NCBI RefSeq assembly: GCF_001884185.1
Contig: NZ_MAOE01000014.1
Coordinates: 1 to 64,000 of the forward strand
Origin: Bacillus albus
GTDB lineage: Bacteria > Bacillota > Bacilli > Bacillales > Bacillaceae_G
Reading direction: 5' to 3'
DNA length: 64,000 nt
A model generated the notes under the pieces. The model had not been told where the DNA came from and made no database searches. It saw nothing but the letters and a program-made list of their open reading frames with translations. Positions 52,215 to 62,412 of the stretch are shown piece by piece (position 1 is the stretch's first letter; each line of letters begins with the position of its first letter). Made by a program: the position numbers and the translations under genes.

Positions 52215-53975
52215 GTGCAAGGTATAAAGAGATATTTGCAATTTGTTAAACCATATCGATGGCTTATTGCTATTACGATTATGATTGGTCTAGTTAAATT
52301 TGGCATCCCGCTTATTATGCCGTGGTTATTAAAGTATATTATTGATGATGTAATTCAGGGCGGAGGTTCACTTCAAGATAAAACGTCCCAACTAGTAACA
52401 GCAATTGGGATTGCTTTTTTTATTTTTGCAGTAGTAAGACCGCCAATTGAATATTATCGTCAATATTTCGCGCAGCGTATCGCAAATACAATACTATATG
52501 ATTTGCGAAAACATATTTTTGGTCATTTGCAAAAGTTGAGTTTACGTTATTATTCGAATACAAAAACAGGCGAAATTATTTCACGTGTCATACATGATGT
52601 AGAACAAACGAAGGACTTTGTAATTACTGGTTTGATGAATGTTTGGTTAGATACAGCAACAATTGCTATTGCTATTATTGTTATGTTTTCTATGAATGTA
52701 AAATTGACATTTGTCGCACTATCAATTTTACCTATTTATGTAGTAGCAGTGAAATACTTTTTCGGGCGTCTTCGAAAATTGACGAAAGAGCGTTCACAAG
52801 CGTTAGCAACGATGCAAGGGTATTTACATGAGCGGATTCAAGGGATGCAAGTGACACGTAGCTTTGCATTAGAAGAGTATGAGGGGAAGCAGTTTGAAAA
52901 AAGAAATAATGAATTTTTGACGAAAGCGTTAACGCATACGAGTTGGACCGCGAGAACATTTTCGGCGGTAAATACGTTAACAGATTTAGGACCATTACTT
53001 GTAATCGGTTTTGCAGCATATGAGGTGGTTCAGGGGCAGTTAACGTTAGGGACTATGGTTGCCTTTGTCGGGTATATGGATAGTTTGTATAGTCCACTTC
53101 GTCGCCTTGTTAATTCTTCTACAACATTAACACAGTCTTTCGCATCGATGGATCGAGTGTTTGAACTGTTAGATGAAAAATACGATATTGTGAATGTGCC
53201 AAGTGCGGTACAAACGAAGAAATTAAATGGTGAAGTGATATTTGATAATGTATCTTTTCGCTACAATGCGGATGAAAAAGAGATATTACATAACCTTTCA
53301 TTAACTATGTCGCCTGGAGAGAAGGTAGCACTTGTAGGAGCAAGTGGGGGAGGGAAGTCATCTCTTGCTAGTCTAATCCCACGTTTCTATGATGTTTCTT
53401 CCGGTGCAGTTTATGTAGATGGGATAGATGTCAGAAAGTATGATATGAGAAATTTACGTAGTCATATTGGAATTGTACTGCAAGATAATTTGTTATTTAG
53501 TGATACAATCGGGGCAAATATTTTATACGGAAATCCGAAAGCTACAGAGGAAGAAGTGATTGCAGCTGCCAAAGCTGCGCAAATTCATGATTTTATTATT
53601 GAGTTACCTGATGGTTATGATACTGTCGTTGGGGAACGCGGTGTGAAGTTATCCGGTGGACAAAGACAACGTGTAGCGATTGCACGAGTGTTTCTAAAGA
53701 ATCCCTCGTTACTTATACTAGATGAAGCGACTTCTGCTTTAGATTTAGAAAATGAACGATATATTCAAGAAGCACTTCAGACGTTAGCTGCTGATCGTAC
53801 GACGATTATAATCGCACATCGATTAGCAACAATTACGCATGTGGATACGATTATTTACATTGAAGATGGTGAAATTAAAGAAACAGGTTCTCATGAAGAA
53901 TTAATGAAAAAAAGAGGATTTTATTACAACTTATATCAACTTCAACATATAACAGAAACAGCTCCTTTAGCGTAA
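52215..53975 (+). CDS. ygaD: ABC exporter, fused permease-ATPase (YgaD)
   Basis: A 586-residue half-transporter of the MsbA/BmrA type that would function as a dimer. Transmembrane domain about 15-310 with six helices, nucleotide-binding domain about 340-575. Walker A 'GASGGGKSSLA', Q-loop 'IGIVLQDNLLFS', signature 'LSGGQRQRVAIAR', Walker B 'LLILDEATSALD', H-loop 'IIIAHRLAT'. GTG start with GAGGGGGG 6 nt upstream. Same gene order as B. subtilis ygaC-ygaD-ygaE. Substrate unknown (lipid or drug). Confidence 0.93.
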   Translation: MQGIKRYLQFVKPYRWLIAITIMIGLVKFGIPLIMPWLLKYIIDDVIQGGGSLQDKTSQLVTAIGIAFFIFAVVRPPIEYYRQYFAQRIANTILYDLRKHIFGHLQKLSLRYYSNTKTGEIISRVIHDVEQTKDFVITGLMNVWLDTATIAIAIIVMFSMNVKLTFVALSILPIYVVAVKYFFGRLRKLTKERSQALATMQGYLHERIQGMQVTRSFALEEYEGKQFEKRNNEFLTKALTHTSWTARTFSAVNTLTDLGPLLVIGFAAYEVVQGQLTLGTMVAFVGYMDSLYSPLRRLVNSSTTLTQSFASMDRVFELLDEKYDIVNVPSAVQTKKLNGEVIFDNVSFRYNADEKEILHNLSLTMSPGEKVALVGASGGGKSSLASLIPRFYDVSSGAVYVDGIDVRKYDMRNLRSHIGIVLQDNLLFSDTIGANILYGNPKATEEEVIAAAKAAQIHDFIIELPDGYDTVVGERGVKLSGGQRQRVAIARVFLKNPSLLILDEATSALDLENERYIQEALQTLAADRTTIIIAHRLATITHVDTIIYIEDGEIKETGSHEELMKKRGFYYNLYQLQHITETAPLA

Positions 53976-53990
53976 AAGGAGCTGTTTTTT
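53956..53990. terminator. Terminator between ygaD and ygaE
   Basis: AAACAGCTCCTTTA-gcg-TAAAAGGAGCTGTTTTTT, overlapping the ygaD stop. Confidence 0.8.
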
Positions 53991-55077
53991 ATTCGTCTTC
54001 TTTTTTATCGTCGATTTTAAGTTCTGCTTCTGGTTTATGGTATGTGTAGAAGCTATCCACAAGTAAATCTAAATGCTCTACTTCCTCGCTATAGTTAATA
54101 ATAGCGGAAATAAGAGGGAAGAGGTGTAGCCATGTTTTATACGCTTCCTCATCGTCTTTGTTTTGATAATCCATAAAGATATCAATTAATTCTTGTTTAC
54201 CTGTTTCAACTTCATCAAGCATTTCAACGGATTGTTGTTTTTTTGCTTTACCAATAAATTTTAATAAAACTTGTTCATGGTAATGCGTTAATGAATCAAG
54301 TTCATTCTGGATAGATTCTTGAAATTCTTCTGGCATATAGCGCAGTTCATTTTCCGTACGATGTAATGATTTTAACGTACTTAAAGCACGGCTTGTCGTT
54401 GCTAACATTTGTCTGAATAAAACGAGCTTACGAATTTTTGCGAACTGTACTTTTTTCGTGTAGCTTCTTTCTTCTTTATACAGCAAATAGTAGTGGTTTA
54501 GTTTGATCATTTTTTCTTTCATACGATCAATATCAGTTTTTAGCGTTGTAAAATCAGAAGCTTGCCTGCTATTCATTCGAATCCATTTTACAATTTCTTC
54601 TGTATTATCAACGATACGATGATATAGCTTTGTTTCGTATTTTGGCGGCATAAACACTAAATTTACAAGTGAAGCCGCGATAATTCCAATCATAATTGTC
54701 GCAAAGCGAAGTAAGGCAAAACTAAAGAAATCTTCGCCTTGATACTCCATAATGGCGATAACTGTTACTAAAGCAATTGATATTGTGTTTTCTAATCGTA
54801 ATTGCAATGTAAGTGCAATTACTAATATACATGTTAATCCAATAATAAAAGGATTATGTCCAAAAGCAGTAGCAAATGCGATAGCGAATACCGCACCAAT
54901 GACGTTTGCTTGAATTTGTTCAAGTGCAGTTAAATACGAACGGTATACAGACGGTTGAACAGCGAATATAGCTGAGATTCCTGCAAATACTGGACTCGGT
55001 AATTGAAGTAAAATACAAGCAAATAAAGCTAATGTGATGGCAATACCCGTTTTTAAAATGCGAGCACCAAGTTTCAT
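53989..55077 (-). CDS. ygaE: Aromatic acid exporter family protein YgaE (DUF939)
   Basis: A 362-residue protein. Four to five N-terminal transmembrane helices (about 8-145; 'GARILKTGIAITLALFACILL', 'VFAGISAIFAVQPSVYRSY') are typical of the ArAE_1 family, followed by a helical cytoplasmic DUF939 C-terminal domain rich in charged residues and ending KIDDKKEDE. I chose ATG 55077 (MKLGARIL...); an in-frame ATG 57 nt upstream gives an atypical hydrophilic extension. Same position as B. subtilis ygaE. Possibly exports aromatic or other carboxylates; unproven. Confidence 0.85.
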   Translation of the reverse strand: MKLGARILKTGIAITLALFACILLQLPSPVFAGISAIFAVQPSVYRSYLTALEQIQANVIGAVFAIAFATAFGHNPFIIGLTCILVIALTLQLRLENTISIALVTVIAIMEYQGEDFFSFALLRFATIMIGIIAASLVNLVFMPPKYETKLYHRIVDNTEEIVKWIRMNSRQASDFTTLKTDIDRMKEKMIKLNHYYLLYKEERSYTKKVQFAKIRKLVLFRQMLATTSRALSTLKSLHRTENELRYMPEEFQESIQNELDSLTHYHEQVLLKFIGKAKKQQSVEMLDEVETGKQELIDIFMDYQNKDDEEAYKTWLHLFPLISAIINYSEEVEHLDLLVDSFYTYHKPEAELKIDDKKEDE

Positions 55078-55235
55078 ACCCTTAATAAGATCCTTTCTCT
55101 TGTCATAATGAATGTACAACATGATACTATACATTCATTACAATATGTTAGCAAGTGATATTTTAGTGACGTTAATAAGAAATTGAGATTCATTTTATAA
55201 TTTTTCCTAATTCTTTTTAAACATCAATTTTTAGT

Positions 55236-55264
55236 AAAAAAACCTGCTGAATTTCAGCAGGTTT
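55236..55264 (-). terminator. Terminator after the glutamate synthase gene
   Basis: On the minus strand AAACCTGCTGAAATTCAGCAGGTTTTTTT. Confidence 0.8.
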
Positions 55265-55336
55265 CAAATTGTTACTATAGATTACTATGAGAAGTGTACT
55301 TCGTCAATTTATTCTTGAAAATGAAAGTAAGGGATA

Positions 55337-58300
55337 TCACTCAGTTGATATAGATGGGTCAGCTTGCTCTTTTTTCGGGATAATTTCAAAAAACTGGTGC
55401 TGTATATCATCGAGTAACGGTGTTAATAAAGCAACTTCTTCGTATTGCTCATGTTCATTTAATACACGAATATAATCTAACAATAATTCAGTCACATCTT
55501 GCACACCATTTTTACTAATTGGTTGTAATGTAACATTTGCCCCTTTTGCGATTCTTCTTTTTAAGGCCTGTTCTGTTAAACCTAAGCTTGAATCATGACG
55601 TAAATAAACAACACCGCCAGTCATACCAGCGCAAATCCATGGACCAGGATCCCCTAAAACAAGCGCTCGCCCATTTGTCATATATTCAAAAGCGAAACCT
55701 TTAATATTAGAGTATGCTCCTATATTTCCTTGCTCTTTTTCACGGAGTGGCTTTGTCATGCGCCCTCCAATTATCATGTCTGCTCCAGAGAGGCGAATGC
55801 CAGCGCGAGCATCGGCGTTACCTTGAACGTATAGCGCTCCTTTTTGTGCACCGTATCCAAAACCTTTTCCGACAGAACCGTTATAATATATGCCGTCTTT
55901 TCCTTTTGCTTTCGTTATATAAATACCACCACCAAAGGAGGTTTTACCAATGCCATCTTGTGCACCGCCATTTACGTGTATAAATAAGTTCTCACTATTG
56001 TAAGCGCCTAATCCATTTCCAGGAATAGAGCCATTCGTATACTTTAATGTAAGTGGTTCAAGCTTCGTGTCTTCATATAATTTGCTACGAACGCGATAGC
56101 AAGATTCTAGACCGCCCATAACGCGTTGCTCTACGCCAACTCCTACTAATTCTTTCGAATGAGGGGAATGAACTGTTTCAAATTGTTTTTCTAGTAGGTC
56201 TTCTGTTTTTGTGACAGATGGATGTTCTATCGTTTGTAGTAAATTACATAAGTCTAATAAATTTTCGCCTCGAACTTGTTCTAATAAATCGGAACGCCCA
56301 ACAATTTCTTGTAAATGTGTATAACCAAGATTTCCTGTTAATCGTTTTAGTTCTACGCCAAAAGTAGTGAATAAATGTAATAATCCAGCGACGGCGCTTT
56401 CTAATTCACGTGGGACGAAGCGGCGTAATCCGTGTTCTTTCGCCTGTGCTTCAGATTCAATTTGTGTTGCAATTCCGACATGACAAGTATCTAGATGACA
56501 TCCGCGGCAAGTTGTACAGCCAATTGCAATCATCGATAATGTACCAAATCCAATACGGTTTGCCCCAAGAAGCATGATTTTTAAGGCATCATTCACACTT
56601 CGAATACCACCATCAGCCCAAATTTCTACTTTATGTCTCATATTCGCTTCTAATAAAGCATTGTGAGCGGCTTTAACGCCGATTTCTACAGGAAGCCCTA
56701 CATGTTGCAATGCGTGAATACGTGCGGCACCTGTACCACCATCAAATCCGCTAATGTTAATAAAATCAGCACCAGCTTTTGCGATACCGACAGCAATTGT
56801 TCCAATGTTAGGGACGACAGGAACTTTTACAGCTACTTTCGCAAGTTGATTGGCCGTTTTAATTTCTGTAATCATTTGAGCTAAATCTTCAATGGAATAA
56901 ATATCATGGTTGTTAGAAGGTGAAATTAAATCAGAGCCAATTGTAGCATTACGCGCTTCAGCGATTTTGGCTGTTACTTTTGAACCAGGCAAATGTCCGC
57001 CTTCACCAGGCTTGGCTCCTTGCCCAATTTTTATTTCAATTAAGTTTGATGAATTTAGTAGTTCGGCGTTTACACCAAATCGCCCAGATGCAACTTGTTG
57101 TCCACGTGTATGTGGATATTTTCCAATCATATCTTTAATTTCTCCGCCTTCACCGTTCAAACTAATCATATTTAGCTTGTTAGCTGCTTCTGCATATGCA
57201 CGAAAGGCGACTTCATTTTGAGAACCGAATGACATGGAACTAATAATAAATGGTAAATCATGATTTTGAATGCGGATGGACACTTCTTCAGCCGGAACGA
57301 TCTGTTTTGTTTCTTTCATTTGAACAAGATGTCTAATCGCGATTGGATTATTTTCTTCTAACTCACTTAATTTTTCACGGTAATCATCATAAGAGTTTCC
57401 TTTTGCAACATCACCAATTGCTTTCCAAATTCGCGGGAATATATGAAAAGATTTTCGCATTCTAACTTTAGGATCGTTATAATCATCTGCTCGCATTTGT
57501 GCATCTTCAGCAAGTGACTCAAGCGAAAAAGCTAAATTATTTGAGCCGAAGAAATTCGTAATTTGTAATATATTTGCGATTTCCTCATGTAATCCGATAG
57601 AAGAATAGAGGCGACCGTAACCACGTAATTCATGAATTCCAATTGTTGAAATGACTTTTTCTAGTCCTTTATTAAGTGCATGATATAAATTCGTAATTGG
57701 TGTTTTTGTCCCATCATTTACGGTTGCAAATAATAAATATGGATTAATACTATCCGCTCCTAATCCATACAATGTGACGATATCGTGTAAGGAACGAAGG
57801 GAACCAGAACGTATAACGAGAGAGCAGTTTCGGCGTAATTTATTTTCGCTTAATACTTGATGTACTTTAGCGGTAACTAAATGCGGATCAATCCATAACT
57901 GTTCATTTAGATGAGCGTTGGCATCGTCTATTAATAGTAGGGAAGCTCCATCGTTCACGGCTGTTATCGCTTCAGAACTAATTCGATTTAAGGCGCATTG
58001 TAAAGTTTCTGCTGGACTGAATGTAGCAGAGATTGTAGCGATAGAGCTATGAGTATTGAATAGCTGTATAAGTTGTTCGTACGTAATGGTGTGTAATTCC
58101 TCTGCAATAGATTGCGCTACACTTCCTTCTAAAATAATTGGGGAAAGCATCTCAACTACAAATGGTTGTTTAGCACCAGCCAATAAACTTGGACGTTCTC
58201 CAAGTATCGTTCGTGTGGAGAAGTGTTCGACCTCTCGATCACGATCGATTGCTGGATTTGTAACAACGGCTACACTTTCCTTAATGAAGTCAGCGATATT

Positions 58301-59773
58301 TCGTCTATCAGTATCGAGTGCAGCAAGTGGTGAGTCATGCCCAAGTGAGCGAATTGGCTCAACACCTTTTGTTGCCATTTGTTCAAGAAGCTGAATATGT
58401 TCACGATCCCATCCGAAAGCAACGTATTGCTTCGTTTCAACTTGCATAGGATCACATAATCCTTGGATTTCTTTCATTTCAGGAGTAGATAAGTTTAAAT
58501 GATAATCTTTAGTATCAACTCGCTTTTTAAAACGGTCGTATACGTGAGTTTGGTATTTGTCATATTCATAAAGAATAAGCTCATCTTGTTCATTCCACTT
58601 TAGGCCGACCTTTTCCCCAGGAGCGAGTGGTTTCGGTTCAGCCACATATTCAGTTGGAGATACAACTCCAGGTTCAGAAGAGAAAATATAAGAACTCTCT
58701 GTCTCTACTTTCCAAACTGGTCGTAGTCCAAGGGAATCGACGCTGAAAACAGCTTCATCTTTATAACGTGAGATAATACCAGCTGGACCTTGTGCAAAAT
58801 GGCCCCATGCTTCACGTATATACGTATATAAATCTTGTAAATGCGGTTCATAAAGTTTAATTTCATTAATAATTGGTGGGAATAGTATATCCATTGCTTC
58901 AAATAAGCTGTAGTCGTATTGAACAAGTAGAGTTTCTAAGGTGCGGTTTAAATCTTGGGAGTCACTGCCCCCAGCAGTAAGTGGAACATGAATCATGTCA
59001 GCTTGATCGCGTAATTTTGCAATCGTGTTAATTTCACCGTTATGTCCGAGAATGCTAAATGGTTGTACACGAAAAAAATTAGATAATGTATTAGTAGAAT
59101 AGCGATTATGTCCTAATGTCATAGTTGAAGCGATCAGCGGATGTTGTAAATCATTATAATAAGCAACGAGTGTATCACCAGCACCTAGAACTTTATATAC
59201 AACATGATCACGACTTAAGGAAGCAACATGAATCGCTTCGTTTTCCTCTATTTTTATCGTTACTGAAAATAATGTTTGCTCAATATTTTTAACTCCATTT
59301 TCTGCGATAAGGGCAACTTGCCAAAATAAAGGTTCTTCTTGTTTGCCAAGTGGACCGAGTGCATCGGAGTTTATTACATCATCACTTTCAAATATAATTG
59401 CAAAGTTTTCGTTGTTTAGTTGTGTACGAATATGATTTTTTAAATTAATTATATTTGCGCTTTTGTTTAGAAAAAAATGTCCAACGATAAAGTGGGGATG
59501 ATCCACGATCGTTGGATTATATCCGCTACTTTTTAGTTTTTCACTCCAAAGTGCTTTTGGTACATCAATGTGAATGCCGATTCCATCGCCTTCACCATTA
59601 ATGAAACCAGCTCTATGATTCATTTTGACGAGTGATTGTATGCAAAGGTCAATGTTTTCTTTTGTCGGAATTTTTCGTTTCTCCATAACGGAAACGATTC
59701 CACACGCATCATGTTCTGCATTTTTATAATCTCGAAATAAAGACGGTGTCCATGTATTTGTTTTATTGAGCAT
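55337..59773 (-). CDS. gltA: Glutamate synthase large subunit (ferredoxin/NADPH GOGAT alpha type)
   Basis: 1478 residues; makes glutamate from glutamine and 2-oxoglutarate. N-terminal class II amidotransferase with nucleophile Cys24 ('HDACGIVSV'; a 23-residue propeptide would be removed). Central domain (about 420-780), then the FMN/2-oxoglutarate synthase barrel with 'ISSMSFGSQNEVAFRAYAEA' and 'GQGAKPGEGGHLPGSKV'. 3Fe-4S cysteines are in 'GCTTCRGCHLDTCHVGIATQ'. C-terminal GXGXG helix domain ('GNADARAGIRLSGADMIIGG'). No small subunit gene is adjacent, so the electron donor is encoded elsewhere or is ferredoxin. GAGGGGGGATTGACGG precedes ATG. It lies between ygaE and gsaB. Confidence 0.95.
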   Translation of the reverse strand: MLNKTNTWTPSLFRDYKNAEHDACGIVSVMEKRKIPTKENIDLCIQSLVKMNHRAGFINGEGDGIGIHIDVPKALWSEKLKSSGYNPTIVDHPHFIVGHFFLNKSANIINLKNHIRTQLNNENFAIIFESDDVINSDALGPLGKQEEPLFWQVALIAENGVKNIEQTLFSVTIKIEENEAIHVASLSRDHVVYKVLGAGDTLVAYYNDLQHPLIASTMTLGHNRYSTNTLSNFFRVQPFSILGHNGEINTIAKLRDQADMIHVPLTAGGSDSQDLNRTLETLLVQYDYSLFEAMDILFPPIINEIKLYEPHLQDLYTYIREAWGHFAQGPAGIISRYKDEAVFSVDSLGLRPVWKVETESSYIFSSEPGVVSPTEYVAEPKPLAPGEKVGLKWNEQDELILYEYDKYQTHVYDRFKKRVDTKDYHLNLSTPEMKEIQGLCDPMQVETKQYVAFGWDREHIQLLEQMATKGVEPIRSLGHDSPLAALDTDRRNIADFIKESVAVVTNPAIDRDREVEHFSTRTILGERPSLLAGAKQPFVVEMLSPIILEGSVAQSIAEELHTITYEQLIQLFNTHSSIATISATFSPAETLQCALNRISSEAITAVNDGASLLLIDDANAHLNEQLWIDPHLVTAKVHQVLSENKLRRNCSLVIRSGSLRSLHDIVTLYGLGADSINPYLLFATVNDGTKTPITNLYHALNKGLEKVISTIGIHELRGYGRLYSSIGLHEEIANILQITNFFGSNNLAFSLESLAEDAQMRADDYNDPKVRMRKSFHIFPRIWKAIGDVAKGNSYDDYREKLSELEENNPIAIRHLVQMKETKQIVPAEEVSIRIQNHDLPFIISSMSFGSQNEVAFRAYAEAANKLNMISLNGEGGEIKDMIGKYPHTRGQQVASGRFGVNAELLNSSNLIEIKIGQGAKPGEGGHLPGSKVTAKIAEARNATIGSDLISPSNNHDIYSIEDLAQMITEIKTANQLAKVAVKVPVVPNIGTIAVGIAKAGADFINISGFDGGTGAARIHALQHVGLPVEIGVKAAHNALLEANMRHKVEIWADGGIRSVNDALKIMLLGANRIGFGTLSMIAIGCTTCRGCHLDTCHVGIATQIESEAQAKEHGLRRFVPRELESAVAGLLHLFTTFGVELKRLTGNLGYTHLQEIVGRSDLLEQVRGENLLDLCNLLQTIEHPSVTKTEDLLEKQFETVHSPHSKELVGVGVEQRVMGGLESCYRVRSKLYEDTKLEPLTLKYTNGSIPGNGLGAYNSENLFIHVNGGAQDGIGKTSFGGGIYITKAKGKDGIYYNGSVGKGFGYGAQKGALYVQGNADARAGIRLSGADMIIGGRMTKPLREKEQGNIGAYSNIKGFAFEYMTNGRALVLGDPGPWICAGMTGGVVYLRHDSSLGLTEQALKRRIAKGANVTLQPISKNGVQDVTELLLDYIRVLNEHEQYEEVALLTPLLDDIQHQFFEIIPKKEQADPSISTE

Positions 59774-59923
59774 CCGTCAATCCCCCCTCTTATTGAAGTT
59801 TGAATAATCTTACTATTCGAGGCGTGAGCAGCCTTGTATACAAAGATAGTAAGGATATAAAAGAAAAATTAAACAGATAATTATGAATAATTATACTATT
59901 AATAAGGGATTTATGAAATAGAA

Positions 59924-59962
59924 AAAAGGAAAAAAGAAAGATGTGCTTTCTTTTTTCCTTTT
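59924..59962 (-). terminator. Terminator after GSA aminomutase
   Basis: AAAAGGAAAAAAGAAAG and its complement form a perfect 17-bp stem with a 5-nt loop, flanked by T-rich sequence on the minus strand. Confidence 0.8.
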
Positions 59963-59972
59963 AATGATGCGA

Positions 59973-61277
59973 TTATTTATTGTCTGCTAAAGCAGCAAAT
60001 GCTCTGCCTACAGCTTCAATTGTATATTCAATATCTTCTTTTGTATGTTCTGTCGTTAAGAACCATGCCTCATATTTAGAAGGTGCTAAGTTCACTCCTT
60101 CTTGAAGCATAAGCTTGAAGAATTTACCGAACATTTCACCGTCTGTATCTTGTGCTGCATCGTAATCTTCAATTGTATTTGTTGTGAAGTATACAGTTAA
60201 AGCACCTTTTAGTCGGTTTAATGTAATATCGATGTTATGTTTGGCAGCTTGCTCTAAAATTCCTTTTTCAAGCATTGCACCAAGTTCATCTAATTTTTCA
60301 TAAAGCCCTTCTTGTTGAAGAACTTCTAAACAAGCAATACCAGATGCCATAGAAGCAGGATTTCCTGCCATTGTACCAGCTTGATATGCAGGTCCAAGAG
60401 GGGCAACTTGTTCCATAATTTCTTTCTTACCACCGTAAGCACCGATTGGAAGCCCACCGCCAATAACTTTACCAAGAGCTGTTAAGTCTGGTGTTACGCC
60501 AAGTAAGTCTTGGGCACCACCGTACATGAAGCGGAAAGCAGTAATAACTTCATCATAAATTACTAGTGCGCCAGCTTCGTGAACAAGTTCATTCACTTTC
60601 TCAAGGAAGCCAGGTTTTGGCTCTACAATACCGAAATTTCCAACAATTGGTTCTACAAGAATAGCTGCTACTTCATGTCCCCATTTATCTAATGCTTCTT
60701 TTAAAGTTTCTACATTATTAAATGGAACAGTAATAACTTCTTGAGCGATACTTTGTGGTACGCCGGCTGAGTCAGGAGTTCCTAGTGTAGAAGGACCAGA
60801 TCCAGCTGCTACAAGTACTAAATCAGAATGACCGTGGTAACAACCAGCGAATTTCATAATTTTTGTGCGGCCTGTGTAAGCACGAGCGACACGAATTGTT
60901 GTCATTACTGCTTCAGTACCAGAGTTTACGAAACGGACTTTATCTAATGCGGGCATTGCTTCTTTTAACATTTTTGCAAATTTTACTTCTAGAGCTGTTG
61001 GTGTTCCGTAAAGTACACCATTTTCAGCAGCCGTTGTAATTGCTTTTGTAATGTGCGGGTGAGCATGTCCAGTAATAATAGGACCGTATGCTGCTAAATA
61101 ATCGATATATTTATTTCCGTCTACATCCCAGAAATAAGCACCTTTTCCACGTTCCATAGCAACAGGAGCGCCGCCGCCAACTGCTTTAAAAGAACGAGAA
61201 GGACTATTAACGCCGCCAACGATATGTTCTAAAGCTTCTTTATGTAATGCTTCTGATTTTGTGAATTTCACTACCAT
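59973..61277 (-). CDS. hemL: Glutamate-1-semialdehyde 2,1-aminomutase
   Basis: A 434-residue PLP enzyme making 5-aminolevulinate for tetrapyrrole synthesis. PLP Lys270 in '[14 protein letters not shown]'; also '[23 protein letters not shown]' (in pieces), 'CYHGHSD' and '[10 protein letters not shown]'. Its position next to ygaE makes it the counterpart of B. subtilis gsaB, a second GSA aminomutase besides the hemL of the hem operon. AAGGAG 5 nt before ATG. Monocistronic. Confidence 0.94.
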   Translation of the reverse strand: MVVKFTKSEALHKEALEHIVGGVNSPSRSFKAVGGGAPVAMERGKGAYFWDVDGNKYIDYLAAYGPIITGHAHPHITKAITTAAENGVLYGTPTALEVKFAKMLKEAMPALDKVRFVNSGTEAVMTTIRVARAYTGRTKIMKFAGCYHGHSDLVLVAAGSGPSTLGTPDSAGVPQSIAQEVITVPFNNVETLKEALDKWGHEVAAILVEPIVGNFGIVEPKPGFLEKVNELVHEAGALVIYDEVITAFRFMYGGAQDLLGVTPDLTALGKVIGGGLPIGAYGGKKEIMEQVAPLGPAYQAGTMAGNPASMASGIACLEVLQQEGLYEKLDELGAMLEKGILEQAAKHNIDITLNRLKGALTVYFTTNTIEDYDAAQDTDGEMFGKFFKLMLQEGVNLAPSKYEAWFLTTEHTKEDIEYTIEAVGRAFAALADNK

Positions 61278-61398
61278 TCATCTCCTTACAAAAATCTATG
61301 TATTATTCTAACATGTTTTTCGAAAAGACGTATTGTTTGTGATAGAGAAGGCAGTTGGGTAAACTATTCGTTGTGACATTTAGGAAGGGGGTCCGGTT

Positions 61399-62412
61399 AT
61401 GAAATCGGTAATTGAGGTACAAGGGTTACGTAAAGAATTTACAGCCTATTCAAGTCGTCCAGGTTTAAAGGGTGCATTTCGCGATTTATTAAATCGTAAT
61501 TATAAAATAGTACCAGCAGTAAATGACGTATCTTTTACTGTGAAACAAGGTGAAATGGTTGGATATATCGGTGAGAATGGTGCCGGTAAATCAACGACAA
61601 TTAAAATGCTTACTGGGATTTTGACTCCGACATCAGGTGAGATTTTAGTAAATGGGATGAATCCGCATAAGCAGAGAGAAGAATTCGTAAGAACAATTGG
61701 TGTTGTTTTTGGTCAACGCTCGCAACTTTGGTGGGATATTGCTGTACAAGAATCGTTTCGTTTATTAAAAAAGGTGTACGGTGTATCAGACGCCCAGTAT
61801 AAAGAGCATATGGAGCACGTGATTGAAACATTAGATATTGGGCCTTTATTAGATAAGCCAGTGAGAAAGTTATCTCTTGGTCAAAGAATGCGTTGTGAAT
61901 TAGCGGCAGCATTAATTCATAATCCGCCGTTATTATTTTTAGATGAACCAACAATTGGTTTAGATGTACTTGTTAAATTGAAAATACGTGAATTTTTAAA
62001 AGAAATGAATGAACGTTATAAAACCACAATTTTATTAACAACCCATGATATTACTGATATTGAAGCTTTATGTGAGCGTGTCATCATGCTTGATGAAGGA
62101 AATATTATGTATGACGGTTCTTTAAATAATCTTCGTACGCAGTGGGGAGCAGAGAAGGAAATACATTTTCAATTTATTGCACCAGTTTCCTATCAAGCTT
62201 TATCAATGGTTATGCCAGATAGTCATGTCGTTTGGTCGAAAGCGAAAGAGGAAAACGCGTGGATTGCAAAAATACCGAATGAAGAAGTTATCATTTCAAT
62301 GCTTATTTCTAAAGTAGTACAAGCCTTTCAAATTAAAGATTTAAAAATTAACGAAGTGTCTACAGAGGAAATTATTCGTAACATCTATGAAGAAGGTATT
62401 AAACATGGGTAA
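61399..62412 (+). CDS. ABC-2 type exporter, ATP-binding subunit
   Basis: A 337-residue ATPase with about 60 extra C-terminal residues. Walker A 'GENGAGKSTTIKML' (about 55-68), Q-loop 'VVFGQRSQLWWD', signature 'LSLGQRMRCELAAAL', Walker B 'PLLFLDEPTIGLD' and switch His in 'TTHDITD'. QRSQLWWD and the short linker 'FTAYSSRPGLKGAFRDLLNRNYK' before Walker A are typical of the ATPase that pairs with two DUF990-like permeases. AGGAAGGGGG upstream. It overlaps the next gene by 8 nt. Substrate unknown. Confidence 0.92.
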   Translation: MKSVIEVQGLRKEFTAYSSRPGLKGAFRDLLNRNYKIVPAVNDVSFTVKQGEMVGYIGENGAGKSTTIKMLTGILTPTSGEILVNGMNPHKQREEFVRTIGVVFGQRSQLWWDIAVQESFRLLKKVYGVSDAQYKEHMEHVIETLDIGPLLDKPVRKLSLGQRMRCELAAALIHNPPLLFLDEPTIGLDVLVKLKIREFLKEMNERYKTTILLTTHDITDIEALCERVIMLDEGNIMYDGSLNNLRTQWGAEKEIHFQFIAPVSYQALSMVMPDSHVVWSKAKEENAWIAKIPNEEVIISMLISKVVQAFQIKDLKINEVSTEEIIRNIYEEGIKHG

